46,095 bases of DNA from DYGX01 sp035325905 (GCA_035325905.1 DAOKYY010000023.1:1-46095), one strand, 5' to 3'; numbered from the stretch's first letter, positions 16,932-26,176 are shown. The notes: generated by a model not told the origin, from the sequence alone. Numbers and translations are program-made.

Positions 16932-18410
16932 ATGAGACATTACCGCTTCTGGCTGGCGATCATCCTGTTGGTCGCGGCCATCGCCACCTGGCTCAGCCTG
17001 CCAGGGAACCCCGGCATCCACCTCGATCTCGACGGTGACGGCGAATACGAGGTCGATCGCGACATCAAGGTCGTGCAGGGGCTGGACCTGCAAGGCGGAT
17101 CGCGCGTGCTGCTCCAGGCCGCGCCCGGCACCTCGTATGATGACACGACCATGGAGCAGGCCAAACAGAACGTCGAGCGCCGCGTCAACGGCCTGGGCGT
17201 GACCGAAGCGGTCGTTCAGCGCCAGGAAGGCGGGCGGATTATTGTCGAGCTGCCCGGCGTGCAGGAACAGGCCGTCGCCTTCGATGCCATCAAGTCGACT
17301 GGCCTGCTCGAATTTGTGGACTTCTCGCGCGTCAGCACCGGCCAGTTTGCGGAAGGCGACTGCATCCTGACGACCGAACAGGTCGCGCGCGCCGAAGCGC
17401 GCCTGGGCGAAGGCGAGACGCCGCTGGCGCCAAGCGAGTACACCTGCGCCTCGGAAGACCCGAACGTCGCGCCGGAGCCAGCCAAGCTCAACGGCGGCCA
17501 GCCGTTCACCACGATCATGACCGGCGCCGGTCTGGCGGACGCCGCGCCCGTGATCGAGGGGCAGATTGGCACCCAGTGGGCGGTCAACTTCGTGCTGAAG
17601 GGCGATGGCGACGGCGTCGATCGCTTCATCGAGTACGTTGGCTCGCACTCGAACCAGCCGATGGCGATTGTGCTCGACGGGCGGCTGCTGTCGTACCCGA
17701 CCATCCAGCCGGACCTCGCCAGCAGCGCGCGCGCCGGGACGATGGACGGTGGAATCATCACCGGCAACTTCACGCGGGACGAAGCGCAGGTCCTCGCCGC
17801 ACAGCTAAAATACGGCGCCCTGCCTATCCCGCTCGACATCATCGCGTTCGACACGATCGGCCCGTCGCTCGGCCAGGTCTCGGTCGATCGCTCGATCCGC
17901 GCCGGGATCATCGGCGTGGCGACCGTGCTGCTCTTCATGCTGGTCTACTATCGCGTGCCCGGCATCGCCGCCGATCTCGCGCTGCTGCTGTTCGTGGTGG
18001 TCAACTTTGCGCTGTTCAAGCTGATCCCGGTCACGCTCAGCCTGCCGGCGATCACCGGCTTTCTGATCTCCATCGGGACGGCGGTGGACGGCAATATTCT
18101 GATCTTCGAGCGCATGAAGGAAGAGCTACGCGCCGGGCGGGGCATGGAGCGCGCGATTGAGGCCGGTTTCAACCGCGCCTGGATCGCCATCCGCGACTCG
18201 AACCTGTCGACCATCATCATCTGCCTGATCCTGTACTTCTTCGGCAGCGCCTTCGGCGCGAGCGCGGTGCGCGGCTTCGCGATCACGCTCGGCCTGGGCC
18301 TGGTGATCAACCTGTTCACCGCTGTGCTGGCGACCCGCGTCTTCCTGCACACGATCGTCTCGGTCAGCGGCAGCCTGCTGCGCCGCCGGCCCAAGCTGCT
18401 GGGCGTCTAG
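16932..18410 (+). CDS. secD: Protein translocase subunit SecD
   Basis: 492 residues. An N-terminal membrane segment (FWLAIILLVAAIATWLSL) is followed by the large extracytoplasmic P1 domain, and then TM2-6 from about residue 315. Family signatures are GLDLQGGSRVLLQA, the DGRLLSYPTIQP strand, ITGNFTRDEAQVLAAQLKYGALPIPLD, and the TM4-like GFLISIGTAVDGNILIFERMKEEL. SecDF uses the proton gradient to pull secreted proteins out of the SecYEG channel. The ATG follows GAGGAACTAG. secF follows after 20 bp. Confidence 0.96.
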   Translation: MRHYRFWLAIILLVAAIATWLSLPGNPGIHLDLDGDGEYEVDRDIKVVQGLDLQGGSRVLLQAAPGTSYDDTTMEQAKQNVERRVNGLGVTEAVVQRQEGGRIIVELPGVQEQAVAFDAIKSTGLLEFVDFSRVSTGQFAEGDCILTTEQVARAEARLGEGETPLAPSEYTCASEDPNVAPEPAKLNGGQPFTTIMTGAGLADAAPVIEGQIGTQWAVNFVLKGDGDGVDRFIEYVGSHSNQPMAIVLDGRLLSYPTIQPDLASSARAGTMDGGIITGNFTRDEAQVLAAQLKYGALPIPLDIIAFDTIGPSLGQVSVDRSIRAGIIGVATVLLFMLVYYRVPGIAADLALLLFVVVNFALFKLIPVTLSLPAITGFLISIGTAVDGNILIFERMKEELRAGRGMERAIEAGFNRAWIAIRDSNLSTIIICLILYFFGSAFGASAVRGFAITLGLGLVINLFTAVLATRVFLHTIVSVSGSLLRRRPKLLGV

Positions 18411-18430
18411 GCAGAGGAGACTGATACGCC

Positions 18431-19453
18431 ATGTTCCAGTTCGCACAACGCCGCAAGTTCTACTATTTGCTCTCGGCAGCGATCATTATCCCCGGCCTGA
18501 TCGCTATGGTCATCTCAACCCTCCAGCACGGCAGCCCCGTCCGCCTGAGCATCGACTTCACCGGCGGCACGCTGATGGAAGTCTCGTTCGTCGATGACTT
18601 CTCCGAGCAGGAGATTCGCGACGCGCTGAATGCGTATGGGCTGGAAGACATCGTCGTCCAGCGCCTCGACCCGATCTCGACGGACACGATCGAGGGCGCG
18701 CACGACGCCGCCGGAAGCCGCTGGCAGCTTCGCACCAAAGAGATCGAGAACATCGACCACTTCCGCGCTCACCTGCGCGACAGCCTGGGCGAGTTCTGGT
18801 CTCCCCAGAGCGTCGAGCAGGACCCGCAGCGTGAAGCGGCCATCACCACCAGCAGCGTCTCGGCGACGGTGGGACGTGAGGTCACGCGTGCCGCGCTGCT
18901 AGCGACCCTGGCCGTCGCCGTGGTGATCCTGGGCTTCATCGTGTTCGCCTTCCGCCGCGTGCCGCACGCCATCCGTTACGGCGCCTGCGCCATCATCGCC
19001 ATGTTCCACGACATCCTGGTGACGATGGGCGTGATGTCGATCCTCGGTCTGCTGTTCGGCTGGGAAGCGGACGCGCTGTTCCTGACCGCCCTGCTGACGG
19101 TCGTCGGCTACTCGGTCCAGGACAAGATCGTGGTCTTCGACCGCATCCGCGAGAACATCCCGAAGTATCGCGGCGAGCCATACGAGCTGATCGTCAACCG
19201 CAGCGTGCTGGAGACAATCCACCGCTCGTTGGCGACACAGTTGAACGCGGTCTTCGTGATGATCGCGATTGTGCTGTTCGGCGGCGAGACCATCCGCGAG
19301 TTCATCGCGATCCTGCTGATCGGCCTGGTCAGCGGGACGTACTCGTCGATCTTCACGGCTGTGCCGTTGCTGGTCTCTTGGGAAAAGGGCGAGCTGCCGT
19401 TCGTCAACCGCGAAGCCAAGCACCTCCGGCACGAAGCGCCCGCCGCGAGTTAG
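18431..19453 (+). CDS. secF: Protein translocase subunit SecF
   Basis: 340 residues. SecF signatures are the N-terminal SIDFTGGTLMEVSF in the small extracytoplasmic domain, and the TM block GYSVQDKIVVFDRIRENIPKYRG with the conserved Asp and Arg used in proton transport. Six membrane segments are predictable, starting FYYLLSAAIIIPGLIAMV and ending GLVSGTYSSIFTAVPLLVSW. It follows secD in the same operon with the ribosome site AGAGGAGA. The gene converges with mutL, and a repeat-rich terminator lies between. Confidence 0.96.
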   Translation: MFQFAQRRKFYYLLSAAIIIPGLIAMVISTLQHGSPVRLSIDFTGGTLMEVSFVDDFSEQEIRDALNAYGLEDIVVQRLDPISTDTIEGAHDAAGSRWQLRTKEIENIDHFRAHLRDSLGEFWSPQSVEQDPQREAAITTSSVSATVGREVTRAALLATLAVAVVILGFIVFAFRRVPHAIRYGACAIIAMFHDILVTMGVMSILGLLFGWEADALFLTALLTVVGYSVQDKIVVFDRIRENIPKYRGEPYELIVNRSVLETIHRSLATQLNAVFVMIAIVLFGGETIREFIAILLIGLVSGTYSSIFTAVPLLVSWEKGELPFVNREAKHLRHEAPAAS

Positions 19454-19509
19454 AAACAGCGAGAAGCAGCGAAGAACAGCCACAGACAGCGAAGAGCAGC
19501 AAAAAGCAG
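19451..19509 (+). repeat. 10-bp-period purine-rich repeat after secF
   Basis: From the secF stop codon onward the sequence falls into six 10-bp units ending in CAGC or CAG (for example GAGAAGCAGC, GAAGAACAGC, GAAGAGCAGC). The last units form the left arm of the secF/mutL hairpin. Confidence 0.7.
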
Positions 19510-19550
19510 AGGCGGTGGGGTGTCGCTGCTTTTCCGCTGCTTTTTGCTGC
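19496..19550. terminator. Bidirectional terminator between secF and mutL
   Basis: Perfect 14-bp arms GCAGCAAAAAGCAG (19496-19509) and CTGCTTTTTGCTGC (19537-19550), with a 27-nt loop. They end four bases before the mutL stop codon. Confidence 0.65.
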
Positions 19551-19553
19551 CTG

Positions 19554-21380
19554 TTACATCCGCCCAAACTGGCGCGCCAGCTCGTCGCCGCTGATATGCA
19601 GCATCGTCGGGCGGCCATGCGGGCAGGTCCGGGGTGATTCGCAGCGTTCCAACTGCTCGATCAGCCGCTGCATCTCGTCGAAGCTCAGCGTCTGCCCTGC
19701 CTTGATCGCGGCGGTCTTGCACACGCGCCGCACCAGCCGCTCCTCCAGCGTCGCCGCGCCGGGAGTCGCGCCGCTTTCCAGGTCCTCGACGATGCCCAGC
19801 AGCACCTCGCGCGGGTCGCGATCCGCCAACAGCGCCGGGACCGCCCGCACGCGCACGGTGTTGCCTCCAAACGGCTCGATTTCGAAGCCGAGGTCGCGCA
19901 GCACGTCGAGCGCCTCGTCCACCAGCCGCGCCGAAGCGGGCGGCAGCTCGACCGCCGCGCCGGTCAGCACGTGCTGCGCGGCGGGCTGCTGCGCGGCGTG
20001 CTCCGCCATGAACCGCTCGTAGAGGATTCGCTCGTGCGCGGCGTGCTGGTCGATCAGGTACAGCCCGGCCGGTCCTTCCGCCACGATGTACATCGCCCCA
20101 GCCTGCCCGACCACGCGCAGGACCGGGAGCGTGCGCGGGCGGGCGGGCGCTTGCGGCCCGGCAGGGATCGCCGTCCCTTCGGCAGGCGCGGCGAATTGGG
20201 ATGCATCCGGCCGCTGCTGCGCGTAGCGCCCGGCCCCGAACGAGTCAAGCTGCATCCGAAGCTGCTGCTCGCCGGGGACCAGCGGGCGGCTCAGCCCGGC
20301 GCTCGCGGCGCTCGAAGGCGGATTCCAGCCCTGATCGGCGGCAGCGTATGGGTCGCCGCCCATTGCCGGCACCGGCGCCTGGTCGATGACCGCCCGCCGC
20401 ACCGCACGCTGCACCGCCGAAAACACCGCGTCGGGCGCGCGAAAGCGCACTTCGGCTTTCGTGGGATGCACGTTGACATCGACCTGCTCCGGGTCGAGCC
20501 GCACCATCAGCGCGGCTAGGGGATAGCGCCCGGTGGGGATCAGCGTGTGGTACGCCTGAACCACGGCGTAGGTCAGGCTCTGGTCGGCGATGGCGCGCCC
20601 GTTGACGAACAGCACGATCTGCTGCCGGTTCGACCGATTGAGGCCCGGTGCGGAGGTGTAGCCCCAAACCTCGACCGGCGGCAAGTCGGGACGCGAGGGG
20701 GGCTGTGGCTGCACTTCCAGCATGTCGCGGAAGGTTTCCAGCCCCAGCGTCTCGACCAGCACATCGGCCAGGCTGCCGCTCCCCGTGCTGTGGAACTGCT
20801 CGCGTCCTTCCTGCACCAGCTTGAAGCGCACGCCGGGATACGCCAGCGCGTAATTCGTGACAAGCTGGGCGATGTGGCGGCGCTCGGTGCTGTCTGCTTT
20901 GAGGAACTTGAGGCGGGCAGGCGTGTTGAAAAACAGGTTTTCGACCTCGACCACCGTCCCGGCAGGCGCGCCGGCCGCCCGCTGAAAGCGCAGCTCGCCG
21001 CCTTCCACCTGGATCGCCGTCCCGGCGGCGCCGTCGCGCGGGCGGGTGGTCATCGTCGTGCGGCTGACCGCTCCGATGCTCGCCAGCGCCTCGCCCCGAA
21101 AACCGAGCGTTGAAATCCGGTTCAGGTCCTCGACAGTCTCCAGTTTGCTGGTGGCGTGGCGGTGAAACGCCAGCGCCGCCTCGTCCGGCGCGATGCCGGA
21201 GCCGTTGTCGCTGACGCGGATCAGCCGCCGGCCGCCGTCTTCGACCTCGACCGCGATCGCGGTTGCGCCCGCGTCGAGCGCGTTTTCCAATAATTCCTTG
21301 ACGACCGACGCCGGTCGCTCGACGACTTCTCCGGCGGCGATCTGCGCGGCGACCACTTCCGGCAGCACGCGAATCGGCAT
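19554..21380 (-). CDS. mutL: DNA mismatch repair protein MutL
   Basis: 608 residues. The N-terminal GHKL ATPase has the motifs ELLENALDAGA, VSDNGSGI, FHRHATSK and LGFRGEALASI. The linker (about 335-420) is Pro/Gln/Ala-rich. The C-terminal domain has the endonuclease motif DQHAAHERILYE (D444-E455, matching DQHA-x2-E-x4-E) and CPHGRP near the end. It is therefore a nicking MutL of the kind found in bacteria without MutH. MutL couples MutS recognition to strand incision. The terminal FGRM resembles the expected FxR motif. No mutS is in the window. The gene converges with secF. Confidence 0.96.
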   Translation of the reverse strand: MPIRVLPEVVAAQIAAGEVVERPASVVKELLENALDAGATAIAVEVEDGGRRLIRVSDNGSGIAPDEAALAFHRHATSKLETVEDLNRISTLGFRGEALASIGAVSRTTMTTRPRDGAAGTAIQVEGGELRFQRAAGAPAGTVVEVENLFFNTPARLKFLKADSTERRHIAQLVTNYALAYPGVRFKLVQEGREQFHSTGSGSLADVLVETLGLETFRDMLEVQPQPPSRPDLPPVEVWGYTSAPGLNRSNRQQIVLFVNGRAIADQSLTYAVVQAYHTLIPTGRYPLAALMVRLDPEQVDVNVHPTKAEVRFRAPDAVFSAVQRAVRRAVIDQAPVPAMGGDPYAAADQGWNPPSSAASAGLSRPLVPGEQQLRMQLDSFGAGRYAQQRPDASQFAAPAEGTAIPAGPQAPARPRTLPVLRVVGQAGAMYIVAEGPAGLYLIDQHAAHERILYERFMAEHAAQQPAAQHVLTGAAVELPPASARLVDEALDVLRDLGFEIEPFGGNTVRVRAVPALLADRDPREVLLGIVEDLESGATPGAATLEERLVRRVCKTAAIKAGQTLSFDEMQRLIEQLERCESPRTCPHGRPTMLHISGDELARQFGRM

Positions 21381-21490
21381 AGTAGGCTCTCAATCTGCTC
21401 TCGTCATCCCGCGCTGATCATACCCAAAAAACCCCGGTCTGGCCGGGACAACTTCACCACAAACTGTTAGGGGCGCTTGCCGAGAGTCGC

Positions 21491-22633
21491 TTATTCGCTC
21501 TCCGCCAGAAGGTTCGGCCCGTCCAGGGGAATGGAGAGACAGAACGTGCTGCCCTGTCCCTCGACGCTCTCGACCCAGGCGTCGCCGCCATGACGCTGCG
21601 CGACATTTTTGACGATGAACAGGCCCAGGCCGCTCCCTTTGACGCGCTTCCATTCCTGGCGGTGAATGCGCACGTTGCGCTGGAACAGCCGGTCGCGGTC
21701 GGCGGCGGGGATGCCATAGCCGTTATCGCGCACGCGGAAGACGATCTTGTCTTGCTCCATGCCCAGCGTCACTTCGACGGTGCCGCCTTCGGGCGTGTAC
21801 TTCACCGCGTTCTCGACCAGATTGGCGAAGGCGCTGCCGAGCATGGCGCGGTCTACGTTGAGGATCGGCAGATCGTCCGCGATGGCCGCCGTAAGGGTCA
21901 AGCCCTTCTTGCGCGCCGGCTCAAGCAGGGCCTGAGTCGCGCGGTGCGCGACTTCGGCCAGGTCCGCTGGCTCGCGCGCCAGCTCGTAGCTGCCGGTGTG
22001 CGGGTCGAGCCGCCCGGCGTCGAGGATTTTCTCGACCATCTCGGACATCTGCGTGACGCCGCCGCTGATCTTGTCGACGAATTCCACCTGCCGGTCGGTC
22101 AGCGGGCCGATCATGCCCAGCATGTCGAGATAGCCCTTCATGAACGTCAGCGGTGAGCGCATATCGTGCGACACGGTGCTGAGGAACTCTGCCATGTTGC
22201 GGTTCAGCCGCTTGAAGCGGGTCATGTCGCGCAGAACCAGCAGCCAGCCGGTCGCTTCGCCATTCTCCCCGCTGATCGGCGCCGCGCCCGGCGCGTAGAT
22301 CGACCCGTCGGCGGTGGCGACCTGCGCCGGCATTTGCCCTGCCCCTTGCGACAACGCGAGCAACAGCTCGCGCAGCGCGTCGTCGCGGGCAAGCTCGGCC
22401 ACCGGCTTACCGAGCGCCGACGCGCCGCTCACGCCGAGCAGCGTCTCGGCGGCCGGACTGAGCAGATGGACGCGGTGCTCGCGGTCCATCACGATCACCG
22501 GGTCGGGCATCCCGCTCAGCAGCGCCGCCAGCGTCGCCTGGGGGCTGGGGCCAACACCCATTTGCCGGATTGTCGCAAGCAGAGACGGATGGTCCGGCGC
22601 GTACTTCGCGGACATCGAGGGGGAATCGCTCAC
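21491..22633 (-). CDS. PAS-domain cytosolic histidine kinase
   Basis: 380 residues starting with GTG, with no membrane segment. A PAS domain (about 38-140) reads MPDPVIVMDREHRVHLLSP and ends near ATGWLLVLRDMTRFK. The HisKA helix follows, with phospho-acceptor His156 in LSTVSHDMRSPLTFMKGYL. The ATPase has the N box LVENAVKYTPEGG, G1 VRDNGYGIP and G2 GSGLGLFIVKNV. It should phosphorylate a separate response regulator. The nearest candidate is the receiver-CpaE protein encoded divergently 296 bp away. The signal is unknown. The start is uncertain; an in-frame ATG at 22615 also exists. Confidence 0.92.
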   Translation of the reverse strand: MSDSPSMSAKYAPDHPSLLATIRQMGVGPSPQATLAALLSGMPDPVIVMDREHRVHLLSPAAETLLGVSGASALGKPVAELARDDALRELLLALSQGAGQMPAQVATADGSIYAPGAAPISGENGEATGWLLVLRDMTRFKRLNRNMAEFLSTVSHDMRSPLTFMKGYLDMLGMIGPLTDRQVEFVDKISGGVTQMSEMVEKILDAGRLDPHTGSYELAREPADLAEVAHRATQALLEPARKKGLTLTAAIADDLPILNVDRAMLGSAFANLVENAVKYTPEGGTVEVTLGMEQDKIVFRVRDNGYGIPAADRDRLFQRNVRIHRQEWKRVKGSGLGLFIVKNVAQRHGGDAWVESVEGQGSTFCLSIPLDGPNLLAESE

Positions 22634-22827
22634 TGCGGGCCTGCCTTCTCCGAGCCGGACAGGGCCTGCAATCCGCTCGCTAAAACGAGTACGCGGGCGC
22701 GGCCCTAACGAGCGGCATCAAGCCGCTCTTACCGGCGAGCCATGCCCGCAGTATAGCACCGCTCTACCGGCGGAGCAACGCGGCCCATTTGCCGCGTCGT
22801 TCCCGGCTACAGCCTGCCCTGGCCGGG

Positions 22828-22856
22828 TTGCATGGCCTGATCAACCGTGCTAGACT
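22828..22856 (+). promoter_or_regulatory. Promoter of the receiver-CpaE gene
   Basis: TTGCAT (22828-22833), a 17-bp spacer and TAGACT (22851-22856), about 74 bp before the ATG. The rest of the 22634-22929 gap shows no gene that I can support. Confidence 0.6.
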
Positions 22857-22929
22857 TCCCGTCAGTGCACGCCCGGACACGAGATTATTACGCCCCACAT
22901 CAGAGTCATCTGCGAAGTGGTGATACCGC

Positions 22930-24060
22930 ATGGCCGACCGAATCTTGATCGTAGACGATGATCTCGACAGCCTAAAGCTGATCGGCCTGATGCTCCAGCG
23001 CCAGGGCTACGACATTATCGTCGCCAACAGTGGGCAGCAGGCTCTAGGGAAGGCTCAGGCCGACGATCCTAGCCTGATCATCCTCGACATCATGATGCCC
23101 GACATGGACGGCTACGAGGTCTGCCGCCAACTGCGCAAGAACCCCTTGACCGAGCCGATCCCCATCATCATGTTCACCGCTAAGTCGATGGTGGACGACA
23201 AAGTGGCGGGGTTCGAGGCTGGCGCCGACGACTATCTGACCAAGCCAACCCATCCCGCCGAGCTGGCCTCGCGCGTGAAAGCGGTTCTGGCGCGCAGCGC
23301 GGCCCAGCGCCGCTCCGGGTCAGACCGGGCGCACACGATCGGCTTTCTGGGCGCGAAAGGCGGGATCGGCACGACGACCCTGGCGCTGAACGTCGCGGCC
23401 AGCCTGTCGCAGCGCGAGAGCACAATCCTGGCCGATTTCCGCCTGGGCCAGAGCACGCTGGGGCTGGCGCTTGGCGCCGCGCGCTCGACCGGCATGGCGA
23501 ATCTGCTGTCGCGCCCGGCCAGCGAGCTGACGGCGCGCAGCGTCGAAAACGAGCTAATCCACCACAGCAGCGGTCTGCGGCTGCTGCTGTCGTCGGCCCG
23601 CCCTAAAGAAACGCAGATGACGGTCAGCCCAGAGTCGGCGGCGGCAGTCGTGCGCCAGCTGGGGTCGCTGGCGCGTTACGCGCTACTCGACCTGGGCGCG
23701 GGGCTGTCGCGCGTCACGGTACGGCTGTTGCAGGAACTGGATCACCTGGTCATCACCGTCGAGCCGAACCGGGTCGCGCTGGCGCTGGCGCGCGCCCTGC
23801 TCGAAGAGATTGAGCAGCTTGCCTTCCCGCGCTCGCAGGTGCTGGTCGTGCTGATCAACCGCACGCAGTCCAGCTTGCAAATCCCCTGGCAGGAAGCCGA
23901 GCAGATGCTCAACCACGAGATGACCGCGATTATCTCGCCCATGCCGGAGCTGGTGTTCCAGGCCGACGAAGCCAACGTGCCGCTGATTCTCTACCAGCCG
24001 AGCGCGATCGTCGCCGCCCAGTACACCAAACTGGCCGAGGCCCTGGTCCATGTCGGCTAA
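22930..24060 (+). CDS. Response regulator receiver fused to a CpaE/MinD-like ATPase
   Basis: 376 residues. The receiver domain (1-125) has the acidic pocket DDD (9-11), phospho-acceptor Asp53 in IILDIMMPDMDG, and Lys105 in DYLTKPT. The MinD/CpaE-type ATPase begins at about 136, with deviant Walker A GAKGGIGTTT (141-150), keeping the KGG lysine and lacking the usual second lysine, as in CpaE. CpaE proteins of this form localise type IV (tad/Flp) pilus machinery, but no pilus genes lie in this window. The divergent PAS histidine kinase is a likely partner. The sirtuin gene follows after 38 bp. Confidence 0.9.
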   Translation: MADRILIVDDDLDSLKLIGLMLQRQGYDIIVANSGQQALGKAQADDPSLIILDIMMPDMDGYEVCRQLRKNPLTEPIPIIMFTAKSMVDDKVAGFEAGADDYLTKPTHPAELASRVKAVLARSAAQRRSGSDRAHTIGFLGAKGGIGTTTLALNVAASLSQRESTILADFRLGQSTLGLALGAARSTGMANLLSRPASELTARSVENELIHHSSGLRLLLSSARPKETQMTVSPESAAAVVRQLGSLARYALLDLGAGLSRVTVRLLQELDHLVITVEPNRVALALARALLEEIEQLAFPRSQVLVVLINRTQSSLQIPWQEAEQMLNHEMTAIISPMPELVFQADEANVPLILYQPSAIVAAQYTKLAEALVHVG

Positions 24061-24098
24061 GGTGGGCCAGCCCGGCGCTCTATGACCTGTCCTCGGTA

Positions 24099-24866
24099 AT
24101 GTCGCTCGATCACGCCCTCGCCGCGGCCACTGCCCTGCTCCGCCGCTCTCGGTGCACCGTCGCGCTGACCGGGGCGGGGATCAGCACCCATTCGGGCATC
24201 CCCGACTTCCGTAGCCCCGGCGCGGGCCTGTGGGAGCTACATGATCCGGCTGAGGTCGCCAGCATCTACGGCTTTCGCCACAACCCGGAGCGTTTCTACC
24301 GCTGGATTCGCCCTCTGGCGCGGACGATTCTCGACGCGCAGCCAAACCCCGCGCATCTCGCGCTGGCGCGCATGGAGCAGCGCGGGCGCCTATATAGCGT
24401 CATCACGCAGAACATCGACCTGCTGCACACGCGCGCCGGCAGCCGGACCGTCCACGAAGTGCACGGGCACCTGCGCACGGTGACGTGCATTCACTGCTTC
24501 AACGAGTACCCGGCTCAGGCGATGATCCTCGCCTATCTCGAAACGGGCGCGATGCCGCTCTGCCCGGCTTGCGGGCACGCGCTGAAACCGAACGTGATCC
24601 TGTTTGGCGAGCAGCTTCCTGCCCAGGCGCTCAGCGCAGCCCGGCGCGACGCGCAGAAATGCGACGTGATGATCGTCGTCGGCTCGTCGCTCGAAGTCTT
24701 CCCGGCGGCTGATCTGCCAAGCCTCGCTCAGCGGTCGGGTGCGGCGCTGATCTTCGTCAATCTGACCGCAACCGCGTTAGACTCGCTGGCCGACATCGTA
24801 ATCCACGGAGACGTGGTCGATGTGCTGCCGCGTCTCGCACAGTCCCTGGAAGGCGATCCCGAATGA
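24099..24866 (+). CDS. cobB: Sir2-family NAD-dependent protein deacylase
   Basis: 255 residues. NAD-binding GAGIS (residues 25-29), GIPDFRSP, QNID (104-107), catalytic His122 in VHGH, and a zinc module Cys130/Cys133/Cys155/Cys158 make a complete sirtuin. It removes acyl groups from protein lysines using NAD; desuccinylase or deacetylase preference is not predictable. The start ATG lacks a strong ribosome site and is 38 bp after the receiver-CpaE stop. Its last bases overlap the start of the GAF kinase (ATGA), so both are probably translated in a coupled way. Confidence 0.93.
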   Translation: MSLDHALAAATALLRRSRCTVALTGAGISTHSGIPDFRSPGAGLWELHDPAEVASIYGFRHNPERFYRWIRPLARTILDAQPNPAHLALARMEQRGRLYSVITQNIDLLHTRAGSRTVHEVHGHLRTVTCIHCFNEYPAQAMILAYLETGAMPLCPACGHALKPNVILFGEQLPAQALSAARRDAQKCDVMIVVGSSLEVFPAADLPSLAQRSGAALIFVNLTATALDSLADIVIHGDVVDVLPRLAQSLEGDPE

Positions 24867-26152
24867 CGGACGAGCACCGCCCTGCGGTCCCTGAGAACAG
24901 CTACCAGCAGCTTGCCGCGCGCTACGAGCGCCTGATGGAAATTAGCCGCCAGTTGAACTCGACGCTGGACCTGGGAACACTCCTCAGCCGCATCGTCCGG
25001 GCTGCCACCGAGCTGACCGGGACGGAGGTCGCGTCGATTTTGCTGGTGGACCCTACCACCGGCGAGCTGCGCTTTGAAGCCGCCTCGAACCTGTCGGGCA
25101 GCGCGATGGCGGCTATCCCCGTCCCGATCGAGGGCAGCCTGGCCGGGTGGGTCGTCACGCACGGCGCGCCGGAGCTGGTGCAGGACGCGCAGAACGACGC
25201 GCGCTGGTTCGGTCATGTGGACAAAACGCTGCGCTTCACCACGCGCAACCTGCTCGCCGTCCCGATGAAGCTGCACGATTCGGTGATCGGCGTCGTGGAG
25301 GCGATCAACAAGCGCGAGGGCCAGCCCTGGACTCAGGAAGATGTCGATACGCTCGGCGCGCTGGCGAACCAGGCCGCAACCGCCGTCCAGAACGCGCGAC
25401 TGTTCCAGCAGAGCGACTTCATCGCCGAGATGGTGCACGAACTGCGCACGCCGCTGGCGGCGCTGCACGCCAGCGCCTCGCTGCTCCAGCGCCCCACCCT
25501 GCCGGAGCGCGTCCGGCATGAGATCGCCGCGACCCTTCAGGCCGAGACTGAGCGCCTCACGCAGATGACCAGCGACTTTCTCGACCTGGCGCGGCTGGAG
25601 TCGGGCCGCACGCGCCTGGAGCTACGCCGCTGCGAACTGCTGGCGCTGGTTCGCGCCTGCGTCGAGCTGGTCTTGCCGCAGGCCGCCGACCGGGGCATCA
25701 GTATCGACGTAATTGGAAGCCCGCTGAGCGTTACCGCCGACGAGACCAAGATCAGGCAGGTGATGCTCAACCTGCTGACGAACGCCATCAAGTACAACCG
25801 CGAACACGGGCACATTGTCTGCCGGGTCGACCGCAGCGAGAACTGGCCGGGCACGCCGCCACATCACGCCGTCGTGAGCGTGCAGGACACCGGCGCCGGG
25901 CTGAGCGAAGAAGATCGTCTGAGCGTGTTCGACAAGTTCTTCCGCGCCGCCAGCACCGCGCGCACCACGACCGGCACTGGGCTGGGTCTACCGATCGCGC
26001 AGCGGATTGTCGAGGCCCACGGCTGCGAGCTGTGGGTGGAGAGCGAACTCGGCGTGGGGACAACCTTCTCGTTCACGCTGCCACTGGCCGAGCGCGAGGC
26101 AGGAACGGGCAAGCCCGCTGGCAGCGCGGAGCTGGCCCCTCAACCAGCCTAA
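24863..26152 (+). CDS. GAF-domain histidine kinase
   Basis: 429 residues. A GAF domain (about 30-180) starts at LNSTLDLGTLLSRIV and includes ILLVDPTTGELRFEAASNL and LLAVPMKLHDSVIGVVEAINK. HisKA follows, with His192 in MVHELRTPLAALHASASLL. The ATPase carries the N box LLTNAIKYNREHG, G1 VQDTGAGL and G2 TGTGLGLPIAQRI. It has no receiver or membrane segment. It overlaps the sirtuin gene by 4 bp. The upstream receiver-CpaE protein or another regulator may be its target. The C-terminus ends in a short low-complexity tail. Confidence 0.93.
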   Translation: MTDEHRPAVPENSYQQLAARYERLMEISRQLNSTLDLGTLLSRIVRAATELTGTEVASILLVDPTTGELRFEAASNLSGSAMAAIPVPIEGSLAGWVVTHGAPELVQDAQNDARWFGHVDKTLRFTTRNLLAVPMKLHDSVIGVVEAINKREGQPWTQEDVDTLGALANQAATAVQNARLFQQSDFIAEMVHELRTPLAALHASASLLQRPTLPERVRHEIAATLQAETERLTQMTSDFLDLARLESGRTRLELRRCELLALVRACVELVLPQAADRGISIDVIGSPLSVTADETKIRQVMLNLLTNAIKYNREHGHIVCRVDRSENWPGTPPHHAVVSVQDTGAGLSEEDRLSVFDKFFRAASTARTTTGTGLGLPIAQRIVEAHGCELWVESELGVGTTFSFTLPLAEREAGTGKPAGSAELAPQPA

Positions 26153-26176
26153 GTTCTACGGGGGCGCGGGCGAGGG

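Noticed and set aside
16816..16935. 39-residue ORF ending over the secD start
   Set aside because: There is no ribosome site, and its ATG would lie inside the -10 of the candidate promoter, so it is not listed as a gene; kept only as an idea in the secDF finding.
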